From an uncultured Eubacteriales bacterium (lineage in GTDB: Bacteria; Bacillota; Clostridia; Peptostreptococcales; Anaerovoracaceae): DNA of 52,538 nucleotides. The stretch is taken from contig OMXT01000014.1 of assembly GCA_900315125.1 (NCBI GenBank), forward strand, positions 1 to 52,538, read 5' to 3'. The translations under genes and the position numbers were made by a program. Each line of letters starts with the position of its first letter. The stretch's first letter is position 1. This document shows positions 41,495-50,027 of this stretch, one piece after another. The notes beneath the pieces were generated by a model, which was not told where the DNA came from, made no database searches, and saw only the letters and a list, made by a program, of their open reading frames with translations.

Positions 41495-41758
41495 AATACT
41501 ACTCCTTTGGCTGGTTGTCTGCGATGGCGGCGTGTATGATCTGCTGCACTTTACATGCCGTACACTGCGGATCGCATGCCGCGCTGCGGCTTGTCCGGCA
41601 CACCCCTGCGGTGCGCTGCGGTGTGCTGCTGCCTGCTGAGGTTTGCATATCATACTCCTGCATGCTACCCGCTGCGGTGTGCCGCAGTGTGCGCATTTGC
41701 GCTTTGCACTCCTTCCGCGTTCAGCCGCGACCCTGCCTCGTCATCTGATGAACCAATT
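41495..41758. other. hutH leader region
   Basis: About 260 bases between the start of hutH and the inverted repeat at 41759. It is rich in CTGCGGTG/CCGCAG words that can pair (CTGCGGTGTGCCGCAG near 41670). No gene is supported. If transcription starts near 41759 this is a long structured leader. Confidence 0.4.
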
Positions 41759-41791
41759 TTATATTTATGCACTTAGTATGCATAAATATAA
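41759..41791. promoter_or_regulatory. 13-bp perfect inverted repeat, candidate hut operator
   Basis: TTATATTTATGCA (41759-41771) is mirrored perfectly at 41779-41791 around CTTAGTA. On the minus strand a possible promoter TTTATG, 17 bases, TATAAA overlaps it. It is the only strong inverted repeat in the non-repetitive part of the hut upstream region and could bind the GntR protein encoded at the operon end. The interval 41792-42106 is AT-rich with nothing further recognised. Confidence 0.5.
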
Positions 41792-42106
41792 GTTACCCAT
41801 ACTCCGTTTCTTATAATTCACATTATACTATCTTTACTATACAGTTTCTACAGGTTTTTTCACTCTTTTCCCGCAAATTTGAATGTTTTTCCGACTTTTC
41901 TCTTTTTCATCCACCGATAGCCCCGCAGAGACAGTCAAATGTTTTTCCGCTTTATTGCGTTAACGCGTTATCGCTTTATTGTGTATAATTATGTAATTTG
42001 CAAATTATTCATCCTTTTTACATTAATTATTGCGCGTTTCACGTTTACTGAAACACTGTATAATGCACCTCACTGGCCTATTTTACCAGTCTATTATTAG
42101 TTTCTT

Positions 42107-42778
42107 CTACCATCGCCTCTCAGATCCCGCCAGGTTGTCTACCCGGCGCACTTTCAGACTCACCGGTAGACCTGAGCAGGGGTTTTAGGTCTACCATCGC
42201 CTCTCAAATCCCGCTGGGTTGTCTACCCGAAGCTCTTATAGCCTCTGTGGTAGACCTGAGCAGGGGTTTTAGGTCTACCATCGGCTCTCAAATCCCGCCG
42301 GGTTGTCTACCCGAAGCTCTTTTAGCCTCTGTGGTAGACCTGAGCAGGGGTTTCAGGTCTACCATCGCCTCTCAGATCCCGTCGGGTCATCTACCCGGCG
42401 CACTTTCAGACTCACCGGTAGACCTGAGCAGGGGTTTCAGGTCTACCATCGCCTCTCAGATCCCGCCGGGTCGTCTACCCAAAGCGCCTGCGGACTCTGT
42501 GGTAGACCTGAGCGGGGGTTTTAGGTCTACCATCGCCTCTCAGATCCCGCCGGGTTGCCTACCCGACGCTCTTTCTGACTCCCCGGTAGACCTGAGCAGG
42601 GGTTTTAGGTCTACCATCGGTTCTCAAACCCGTCCGGGTCATCTACCCGGCGCACTTTCAGACTCACCGGTAGACCTGAGCAGGGGTTTTAGGTCTACCA
42701 TCGCCTCTCAGATCTCGCCGGGTTATCTACCCGGCGCACATACAGCCCCTGCGGTAGACCAGATTCCGGATCCCGCCG
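42107..42778. repeat. GTCTACC 84-bp tandem array, eight units
   Basis: CTACCATCG starts at 42107, 42191, 42275, 42359, 42443, 42527, 42611 and 42695, exactly 84 bases apart each time. Each unit holds GTCTACCATCGCCTCTCA, then GTCTACCCG, then the inverse GGTAGACCTGAGCAGGGG. Differences between units are point changes only. Because 84 is divisible by three several frames stay open, but there is no ribosome site. Related copies are at 3021-3196 and 34042-34109. Confidence 0.95.
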
Positions 42779-42959
42779 GTCTATCGTCGAGACAGTCTTA
42801 GTCTCTGCAGCAGTCACTGCGTCAGTCACCGCCCTGCAGAGATCCTGACGTGACATAGAAATCCTGCAATTTCCAGTGGTACCCGGCGCCGGATTGACAT
42901 ATAATGAAAGAGTGCTCACACATTAACAAGCGATAAAGTCACGGGATGTATACCCAAAA

Positions 42960-42971
42960 TTGTATATACAA
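42960..42971. promoter_or_regulatory. TTGTATATACAA palindrome upstream of the DUF2148 gene
   Basis: A perfect 12-base palindrome 60 bases before the start at 43032, followed by a half-site TTGTATATC. GntR-type proteins bind sites of this shape. No clean -35/-10 pair was found. Confidence 0.35.
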
Positions 42972-43031
42972 ATTGTATATCGAAAACCGTAAACCACAGT
43001 ACTGTAAATCACATATGATACGGAGGACTGC

Positions 43032-43577
43032 ATGATTAAATATACTGAAGATTACGCAGAGGAGCTGCTGCTGCGGGTAGCGGAGCAGATGGCCGCTGCC
43101 GCCGCGACCGCGCCCAAGGCCAGCGGCCAGGACAAGGTAAGAACTGCCATCGTCACGGGTGAAGAGAAGGACCGGATCGTAAAGAGGATGCGGGAGCTGG
43201 GCGAAGAATTTGACTCCGACTTCATCCGCAGAGACGCCGGATGTCTGGAACGCTGTCCAGTCGCGGTTTTGTTAGGGGTAGAATCAACTCCCTTCGGACT
43301 GAGCAACTGCTCTTACTGCGGCTTCCCGAACTGCGCCGCCATGGCAAAAGCCGGCGGCCGCTGCGCGATCAACATCACCGACCTGGGCATCGCCGTGGGC
43401 TCCGCCGTGTCCATCGCCGCGGATCACCGCATCGACAACCGGGTCATGTACAGCATCGGCAAAGCCGTAACGACCATGGACATTTTTCCGCCCGCGGTCA
43501 AGATGGCCTATGGCATTCCCCTTTCCATCAGCTCAAAGAGCATATTTTTCGATCGGGGTCCGGGGGACATTTTATGA
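43032..43577 (+). CDS. DUF2148 ferredoxin-like protein
   Basis: A 181-residue protein of the DUF2148 family (PF09918), found mainly in anaerobes. The cysteine set CLERC and SNCSYCGFPNCAAM suggests an iron-sulfur cluster. The C-terminal part (INITDLGIAVGSAVSIAADHRIDNRVMYSIG) is the conserved family core. Function unknown. ATG at 43032 follows CGGAGG. The stop overlaps malQ by ATGA, so it is made together with the glucanotransferase. No metabolic link between the two is known to me. Confidence 0.82.
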   Translation: MIKYTEDYAEELLLRVAEQMAAAAATAPKASGQDKVRTAIVTGEEKDRIVKRMRELGEEFDSDFIRRDAGCLERCPVAVLLGVESTPFGLSNCSYCGFPNCAAMAKAGGRCAINITDLGIAVGSAVSIAADHRIDNRVMYSIGKAVTTMDIFPPAVKMAYGIPLSISSKSIFFDRGPGDIL

Positions 43578-45469
43578 GTGTAAAAAGACAGTCTATTACA
43601 AAGGCATCTCTGCGGGATTCCAGATCCCGTGTGCCCCGCACGCCGCAATCGTCAGAAATTTACCTTACGCCGCCGGAAGCCGGCGGTGCACAGGAAGCCG
43701 GTCATGCAGCGCTCTCTGCAGAACCTGTGTCTTCCTCTCCGGAGAACCCGGTGTTCCACCCGGATTTTCCACGCTCCGCGGGCGTGCTGCTGCCGCTGTT
43801 TTCTCTGCCTTCTGCGTACGGCATCGGCAGCATGGGCGCCCCGGCGCGGGAGTTCATCGACTGCCTGGCCAGCGCCGAGCAGTCCTGGTGGCAGATCCTG
43901 CCCATCAATCCCGTGGGCGGCTGGGACTCCCCCTATCAGCCCCGCTCCTGCTACGCCGGCGAGCGGCTTTATATCGACCCGGAGGCGCTGCTTGCCCAGG
44001 GCCTGATCACAGAGGAAGAACTTCGTGCTCACGCTTCTCTAACAAAGGCTGGTTCGCCCGTTCTTCCTTCTGACGCTGCCGAAATCGACGAAGGCGTCAG
44101 CGCCATATTCGAAAAATCCGAGCTCCCGCCGGAGAACGCGGTGGATTATTCTACAGTCCGCCTTGCCATGGACCGGCTGCTGCGGACAGCTTACCAGCGG
44201 TTCCGACCCGACAGCGAATACGAAAACTTCCTCGCCGAAAACCGGGCCTGGCTCAAGGACTACGCCCGGTTCGAAGCATTAGCTGTCGAGTACGGTACGG
44301 TCCAGTGGTATCTGTGGCCGGAGGCGGACCGGCTGCACGAGAGCACCCAGTCGCAGTTCGCTGGTGCCAATGTTACCTGCAGCAATGCCGGTGCCACCGA
44401 CTGCAATAGTCAGAATATTACCAATGGCGCAGGAGCCGTTGGAAGCGATGTTGCCTCCGGAAGCGACGTCGATAAAGAGACAGAATTCCAGAAATGGGTG
44501 CAGTTTGAGTTCTTCCGGGAATGGAAGGCTTTGATCGGCTACGCCCACGAAAAAGGCGTTTGCCTGATTGGGGACGTCCCGATCTACGCCGCGCTGGAAA
44601 GCGCGGACTGCTGGGCGAACAGGGCTTTGTTCCAGCTGAACGAAGACTGCCGTCCCGAGTCCATTTCCGGTGCGCCGCCGGACGATTTCAACCCCCGGGG
44701 GCAGACCTGGGGCAACCCCCTCTACGACTGGGAGGGCATGAAGGCGGACGGCTACGACTGGTGGGTTCGGCGGCTGCGGCATAATATGCAGATGTTCGAC
44801 GCGGTGCGGCTGGACCATATGCGGGGTTTTGAATCTTATTTCTCGATTCCCGCTGAGACGGGGAATGCGGCGGAGGGCCACTGGGAACCGGGGCCGGGGA
44901 TCGATTTCTTCCGGGCGGTCCATAGTGCACTGGGCAGCATCCGGCTGATTGCCGAGGATCTGGGGGACATTACCCCTGAAGTGGAGGAGATGGTTCGGGC
45001 TACGGGCCTGCCGGAAATGAAGGTGCTGCAGTTTGGTTTTGACACAAACGAATCCAATCCCTATCTGCCTCGGAATATTGGTGCGAACAGTGTTGTGTAT
45101 ACTGGTACTCATGATAACGATACGACGAGAGGCTGGTACCGCAGCCTGGATTTCGCGGGGAAGCGGCGGGTCACAGCGTTTATTCGCAAGAGCTACGGCA
45201 TTCTCCAGTCGGAGAAGGTGCCCTATCTGGGGTCGAAAGAAGTGGATGATCTGCTGATCGAGATGGCTTTGCACTGCCGATCCCGGCTTTGTATCATTCC
45301 GCTGCAGGACTGGCTCCGGCTGAAATCAGAGGCCCGGGTCAACCATCCCGGAACCGTTGGTGCCAGCTGGATGTGGCGGATGACGCCCGGCATGCTGAAC
45401 CGGCCGGTCTGCGCCCGGATGGCAGACGAGACCCAGCGCACCGGCCGGGGACGAACTAACCGCAGGTGA
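43574..45469 (+). CDS. malQ: 4-alpha-glucanotransferase (GH77)
   Basis: A 631-residue amylomaltase that shuffles alpha-1,4-glucan chains. GH77 landmarks are GIGSMG, WWQILPINPVGGWDSPYQ, DVPIYAALESADCW, the nucleophile region FDAVRLDHMRGF, the acid/base IAEDLG and THDNDTTRGW. The core begins near residue 60. The first ~55 residues are low-complexity, and a 40-residue Asn/Gly/Ser/Asp insert (GANVTCSNAGATDCNSQN) lies before the second half. Both are additions to a family that is often about 500 residues. The start at 43574 overlaps the preceding gene by four bases. The glycogen operon faces it from the other side, so it probably trims or recycles glycogen-derived dextrins. Confidence 0.93.
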   Translation: MSVKRQSITKASLRDSRSRVPRTPQSSEIYLTPPEAGGAQEAGHAALSAEPVSSSPENPVFHPDFPRSAGVLLPLFSLPSAYGIGSMGAPAREFIDCLASAEQSWWQILPINPVGGWDSPYQPRSCYAGERLYIDPEALLAQGLITEEELRAHASLTKAGSPVLPSDAAEIDEGVSAIFEKSELPPENAVDYSTVRLAMDRLLRTAYQRFRPDSEYENFLAENRAWLKDYARFEALAVEYGTVQWYLWPEADRLHESTQSQFAGANVTCSNAGATDCNSQNITNGAGAVGSDVASGSDVDKETEFQKWVQFEFFREWKALIGYAHEKGVCLIGDVPIYAALESADCWANRALFQLNEDCRPESISGAPPDDFNPRGQTWGNPLYDWEGMKADGYDWWVRRLRHNMQMFDAVRLDHMRGFESYFSIPAETGNAAEGHWEPGPGIDFFRAVHSALGSIRLIAEDLGDITPEVEEMVRATGLPEMKVLQFGFDTNESNPYLPRNIGANSVVYTGTHDNDTTRGWYRSLDFAGKRRVTAFIRKSYGILQSEKVPYLGSKEVDDLLIEMALHCRSRLCIIPLQDWLRLKSEARVNHPGTVGASWMWRMTPGMLNRPVCARMADETQRTGRGRTNRR

Positions 45470-45596
45470 ACCGACTGTGGGCATAGGGACTTTGGGCGTA
45501 AGGCTGTGGGCAAAAGAGCAATTAGATGCCTCTGCCGGGAACGGATCGACCGGGGGCGCCCCGGATCACTTAATTGCGAGATCCGCGGTTTTCACG

Positions 45597-45890
45597 GAAT
45601 CGCTGTTCGAGTCGCCCCGGATAACGGCAGATCCTGAGGCGATGCGGTCCACTTGATCGCGAGATCGGCAGATCTCACGGAATCGCTGTTCGAGTCGCCC
45701 CGGATAACGGCAGATCCTGGGGCGATGCGGTCCGGCAAACAGTGAGATCAGTGTTTCTCGAGGAATCGCTGCTGGAATCGCCACGGAATCCCATGTATTT
45801 CGTGGCGATGTGAGCTGGCAAACGGTGAGATCCGTGGTTTTCGAAAGATCACCGTCCGAGCCGCCACGGAATCGGCCCAGATCCTTACTC
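45597..45890. repeat. 83-bp repeat array, about three and a half units, opposite to the 12.8-kb array
   Basis: GAATCGCTG starts at 45597, 45680 and 45763, and a decayed copy is near 45847, giving an 83-base period. Shared words with the first array are GGCGATGCGG, CGAGATC-GCAGATC and TTTCGTGGCGATG in reverse orientation. It fills the gap between convergent malQ and glycogen genes. The interval 45470-45596 shows nothing else. Confidence 0.85.
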
Positions 45891-45944
45891 ATAGTATTTC
45901 AGAAAGCAATCAGCCGCAACAAGTACAGCCTGCAGTCAAAAACA

Positions 45945-45984
45945 GCCGCCCCGGGATGAACATTCCAATGCATCCCGGGGCGGC
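45945..45984 (-). terminator. Terminator of the glycogen operon
   Basis: GCCGCCCCGGGATG (45945-45958) pairs perfectly over 14 bases with 45971-45984. On the minus strand the stem is followed by TGTTTTTG. It may act on malQ transcripts too. Confidence 0.88.
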
Positions 45985-46015
45985 CTTCCTATCGGTGTAA
46001 CAACCCGCCGAGCGG

Positions 46016-46063
46016 AGCCTGAGCCAAACGCAGCCTGAGCCAAACGCAGTCTAAGCCGAGCGC
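46016..46063. repeat. 16-bp tandem repeat, three copies
   Basis: AGCCTGAGCCAAACGC occurs twice exactly and once with changes (AGTCTAAGCCGAGCGC) between the operon terminator and the fusion gene's stop. Confidence 0.8.
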
Positions 46064-46082
46064 GGTCGACTGTCATCAGTTA

Positions 46083-49000
46083 TTATTCACTCTTCAGCAG
46101 TTCCATGCCTGCGGTGCGGATCTTGTCCAGGCGGGCGTCGACCTCAGCAGCATCAGTGCCCTGGGCCATAACATAGAGCTTGATCTTCGGCTCGGTGCCG
46201 GAAGGACGAACGATGGCGGAGCAGCCGTCGGCCAGCTCATAGAACAGCACGTTACTAGAAGGCAGACCCGTGGGTTCCACGTCCGCAGACGACCCAGCGT
46301 CCGCGGCAGACTCCGCGACAGACCCAGCAGCGGCAGACTCCGCGGCAGACCCAGCAGTGCCAGACTCCGCCGCCGATCCATCCGCGGCCGATCCCGAACC
46401 GGCACCTACCGCCGTGATGGTTCCGGCCTGATAATCCCGGACCCGTACAACAGGCAGACCTACCGCGGCAGGCGGCTGCTTCCGCAGCTCATCCATGATG
46501 CCCGCCATCCTGGCCTGGCCGTCCAGACCTTCAAATACAACGGACTCCACCTTTTCGCGGAAATATCCGTACTTCTTATAGAGCTCCTGCATGGCCTGAT
46601 AGAGGTTCATGCCCTTCAGGTGATACATGCAGCCCATCTCAGCAATCAGCATAGAAGCCACAACCGCGTCTTTGTCGCGGGCGTAGGTTCCGCTCAGGTA
46701 GCCGTTGCTCTCCTCAAACCCAAACAGGAATGTATGGGAACCGTCCGCTTCAAACTCCTTAATCTTCTCGCCGATGAACTTGAATCCCGTCAGCACCTCA
46801 AACAGGGTAATATCATTAGCTTTGCACACTGCGTTTGCCATGGTGGTGGACACGATGCTCTTGACCGCGGCGCTGTTGGCAGCCAGGGTCCCGTTCTCAC
46901 GGCGGGCTGTGATCAGGTAATCCAGCAGCAGCACGCCGATCTGGTTTCCGGTCAGGGTCTCATAATCGTCTCCGTTGCGCACGACGATGCCGCAGCGGTC
47001 GCCGTCCGGATCCGTACCGATGATCAGGTCCACATTATTCTTACGTGCCAGGTCGATGGCCAGCGTGAAGCCCTCCCGATACTCCGGGTTCGGTGACTTG
47101 ACGGTGGGGAAGTTTCCGTCTATTACCATCTGCTCCGGTACGGTGATGACGTTCTTGATGCCCACCCTCTTCAGAATCTCCGGCACCAGTTTGTATCCTG
47201 TGCCGTGGAAGGGGGTGTAGACGACCTTAAACTCGTCAGCGGCGGCAGCTACATAGGAAGCGCCGACGGACTGCTCCTGCACGCGGGCCAGATATTTCTC
47301 ATCCATTTCCGCGCCCATAAGGTCGATCAGGCCTTTGTTCCTGGCCTCTTCATAATCCATGGTCTTCACATCGTTAAAGATATCCAGCTTCTCCATGGAC
47401 TCGCTGACTTTGGCCGCGTGCTCCGGGGGCAGCTGGGCGCCGTCGGACCAGTAGACCTTGTAGCCGTTATACTCCTTGGTGTTGTGGCTCGCGGTGATGT
47501 TGATGCCCGCAATAGACCCCGTCTCCCGCAGAGCGAAGGACAGTTCCGGCGTGGGCCGCAGGGACTCGAACAGGTTAACGTGGATGCCGTTGCCAGCCAG
47601 GACGCAGGCTGACTCCCGGGCGAACTCCGGGCTGTTGTTTCTGGAATCATAAGCGATGGAAACGCCGGATCCCACGGGCTCGCCGCAGCTCAGGATCAGG
47701 TCTGCCAGGCCCTGGGTCGCGTAACGGACGGTGTACACGTTCATGCCGTTCAGCCCGGCCCGCATAATGCCCCGCAGACCCGCCGTGCCGAAGTTCAGCA
47801 TAGCGCTGAAGCGCTCTTTGATCTCGCCCTCGTTATCCTCCAGGCTCCGCAGCTCCTCCATGGTCTTCTCGTCCATGAACGGGCAGTCCAGCCATTTCTG
47901 ATATTCTTTTTCGTAGCTCATATCGATTACCTCTTCTGTTGTATCAATCTTCTCAAGTATCATTACCTCGCCGGGGAAAACGTAGGTGTTCCCCACCGCC
48001 ACCGCGCCGGTGATCAGGTCCCGCCAGGCGCCGTACAGCATGAGTTCTTCCACCTGGGTCCCGCAGTTCGCGGCGGTGATCAGGCGCTGCTCTTTATCTG
48101 ACAAAGCCCTGACCGCCCCTTCTTCCGCACTGCCGGCCTGACGCCGCGCCGCCGGTCTGTCTGCATCCGATACAGCCTTCGATCCCAGGCTGCCGGTCTC
48201 TGCTGCCGGCTTCGACTCGTCCGCCTCCGGCTCGATCCCGCAGTACCGCTCAAAGGCATAGAGTCCGTTGAATGCCGCCGCCGTCCGGTATTTTCCCCGG
48301 GCGTAGGCGATGTGAGAACGCCGGATCTCTATCATCCGCCGGTACCAGTCCTGCAGATCCCGGTTCTCATGGCCCCAGGGGTAGCACTTGCGGTTGAAGG
48401 GATCACTGTACCCTTCAACGCCTGCCTCATCCCCGTAGTAAATGCAGGGCACGCCGGGCAGCGTCATCTGGATGGCGCAGGCGATCTTCAGCAGAGCGAT
48501 ACCCCGCTGCCATTCCTCGCCGCTCATGTGCTCCATGGCCTCCCGCTCCCGGGAAGCGGGCTCCAGGTTCCGACCCGCCAAAGCCGTGATGATGCGCTTG
48601 GTGTCGTGGGTGCCCAGGATATTCATCAGCGCGTCACGGACTTCTGTGGGATAATTCTCATTGATCTGTTCCACCGTCCGGGAAAGCCGCCAGGCGTTTC
48701 CGTTTCGGACGAAGTCTATTATAGCGTCCTTGAAGGGATAGTTCATGACGGAGTCCAGCTTATCCCCTTCAAAATAATTCTTCCGTTCATCATAGGCGAT
48801 CTTGGTGGACGCGTCCTCCCAGACCTCGCCGATGATCACTGCGTTCGGCTTGGCCGTCTTGATGCCCGCCGCCAGCTTCTCAATAAATACATTGGGCAGC
48901 TCATCCGCCACGTCCAGACGCCAGCCGTCGGCGCCGGCCTTCAGCCACTTCCGGGCCACGCCGTCCTCGCCGCATATAAACTGGGTATAGCCCGGATCCA

Positions 49001-49943
49001 GCTTGTTCAGACGGGGCAGCGTATCAATGCCCCACCAGGATTGATATGTGCCATCCGGGTTGAAGTAATACCAGCTGCGGTAGGGGGAACCGGGGTTGTT
49101 CCAGGCGCCCTTGCCGCCGTAATGACCGTAGCGGTCGAAGTAGACAGAATCCGACCCGGTATGGGAGAACACGCCGTCCAGGATCACGTGGATCCCCCGC
49201 TCCCTGGCCTTGCTGCAGAGCTCCCGGAAATCAGCCTCCGTGCCGAAGGCCGGATCGATCTTCATATAGTTTGCTGTGTCATATTTATGGTTGGAGTAAG
49301 CCTCAAATATTGGACTCAGGTAAAGGCAGGTCACGCCCAGCTCTTCCAGGTAAGGAAGCTTGCTGATGATGCCCTGCAGGTTGCCCCCGAAGAAGTCATT
49401 ATTCATGATTCTTCCGTTCCAGGGCCGGTATTCCGGCATGCCGCCCCAGTCCTTCCGCAGGACCTTTCCCTCCTGGGGCACATAAGGACCCACATGGCAG
49501 AACCGGTCGACGAAAATATGGTAGATCACGCCTCCGTACAGCCAGTCCGGCGTATCATATTCCCTGCGGTACACCGTCTGCTGCCATTCTCTGGTCCGGA
49601 AGCTGTCCATGGGAACGCAGCCCTGGTCAGTGCACGCGAAAGCCCGGTTCCAGCCGTCGCCGCTGATCTCAAAGTGATACCAGTACAGTCCGGTATCGTG
49701 AACAGGAAAGCTTACTTCATAGGGGATGTATTCTCCCGCCCGTTCCTCTTCACTGCCCCGCTTCATCTCGTAGACGGCGGGAATCCTGTGCCGGTCATAC
49801 AGAAATATGACCCGGGCGCTCCGGGGATTCATGGACTGGTGCACATAGATCCGCAGGGCGATCACCGTATCCGATACGATTGCGCCATAAGGTTTCTTGA
49901 ACCGCTCTTCCCTGGGGTCGAAGACAACTAAAGTCTGATTCAA
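46083..49943 (-). CDS. Fusion of a GH13 alpha-glucan hydrolase and phosphoglucomutase
   Basis: A 1286-residue frame. Residues ~1-670 are a GH13 neopullulanase/cyclomaltodextrinase-like enzyme: N-terminal beta domain, LYGGVIYHIFVDRF, nucleophile GWRLDVADEL, acid IIGEVWED and GTHDTKR. Residues ~675-1286 are a phosphohexomutase: phosphoserine loop ITASHNTKEYNGYK, metal loop GTDPDGDR, sugar loop GFEESNGYLSGT and RPSGTEPKIK. The join is short (LEKIDTTEEVIDMSYEKEY). The internal ATG at 47921 is preceded by AGAGGTAATCGAT, so the mutase could also be made alone. Each half carries a low-complexity insert: one with a motif copy near 48099, one Ala/Ser/Gly-rich at about 46270-46400. The start is TTG at 49943 after GGAGG. 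Together the halves would free glucans and interconvert Glc-1-P and Glc-6-P. Confidence 0.87.
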   Translation of the reverse strand: MNQTLVVFDPREERFKKPYGAIVSDTVIALRIYVHQSMNPRSARVIFLYDRHRIPAVYEMKRGSEEERAGEYIPYEVSFPVHDTGLYWYHFEISGDGWNRAFACTDQGCVPMDSFRTREWQQTVYRREYDTPDWLYGGVIYHIFVDRFCHVGPYVPQEGKVLRKDWGGMPEYRPWNGRIMNNDFFGGNLQGIISKLPYLEELGVTCLYLSPIFEAYSNHKYDTANYMKIDPAFGTEADFRELCSKARERGIHVILDGVFSHTGSDSVYFDRYGHYGGKGAWNNPGSPYRSWYYFNPDGTYQSWWGIDTLPRLNKLDPGYTQFICGEDGVARKWLKAGADGWRLDVADELPNVFIEKLAAGIKTAKPNAVIIGEVWEDASTKIAYDERKNYFEGDKLDSVMNYPFKDAIIDFVRNGNAWRLSRTVEQINENYPTEVRDALMNILGTHDTKRIITALAGRNLEPASREREAMEHMSGEEWQRGIALLKIACAIQMTLPGVPCIYYGDEAGVEGYSDPFNRKCYPWGHENRDLQDWYRRMIEIRRSHIAYARGKYRTAAAFNGLYAFERYCGIEPEADESKPAAETGSLGSKAVSDADRPAARRQAGSAEEGAVRALSDKEQRLITAANCGTQVEELMLYGAWRDLITGAVAVGNTYVFPGEVMILEKIDTTEEVIDMSYEKEYQKWLDCPFMDEKTMEELRSLEDNEGEIKERFSAMLNFGTAGLRGIMRAGLNGMNVYTVRYATQGLADLILSCGEPVGSGVSIAYDSRNNSPEFARESACVLAGNGIHVNLFESLRPTPELSFALRETGSIAGINITASHNTKEYNGYKVYWSDGAQLPPEHAAKVSESMEKLDIFNDVKTMDYEEARNKGLIDLMGAEMDEKYLARVQEQSVGASYVAAAADEFKVVYTPFHGTGYKLVPEILKRVGIKNVITVPEQMVIDGNFPTVKSPNPEYREGFTLAIDLARKNNVDLIIGTDPDGDRCGIVVRNGDDYETLTGNQIGVLLLDYLITARRENGTLAANSAAVKSIVSTTMANAVCKANDITLFEVLTGFKFIGEKIKEFEADGSHTFLFGFEESNGYLSGTYARDKDAVVASMLIAEMGCMYHLKGMNLYQAMQELYKKYGYFREKVESVVFEGLDGQARMAGIMDELRKQPPAAVGLPVVRVRDYQAGTITAVGAGSGSAADGSAAESGTAGSAAESAAAGSVAESAADAGSSADVEPTGLPSSNVLFYELADGCSAIVRPSGTEPKIKLYVMAQGTDAAEVDARLDKIRTAGMELLKSE
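48099..48117 (-). repeat. Dispersed motif copy inside the GH13 linker
   Basis: TGACAAAGCCCTGACCGCC, inverse orientation. In frame it encodes VRALSDK, close to VRALFHE made by the glnL copy. Confidence 0.5.
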
Positions 49944-50027
49944 ATACTGTCACTTCCTCCTTCCCGCTTACGCGGCCTGCCTGAAATGGCCGGGCTCCTC
50001 CCGGCGCCCGGCCATGCCAGTGCAAAA

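Noticed and set aside
42107-42778. CRISPR array
   Set aside because: Units are conserved over the whole 84 bases with only point changes. There are no variable spacers of constant repeat-spacer layout, and no cas genes are nearby.
42247-42801. 184-codon open frame across the 84-bp repeats
   Set aside because: It is open only because 84 is a multiple of three. Other frames are open too, the start is a GTG without a ribosome site and the product is a bare tandem repeat with no known match.
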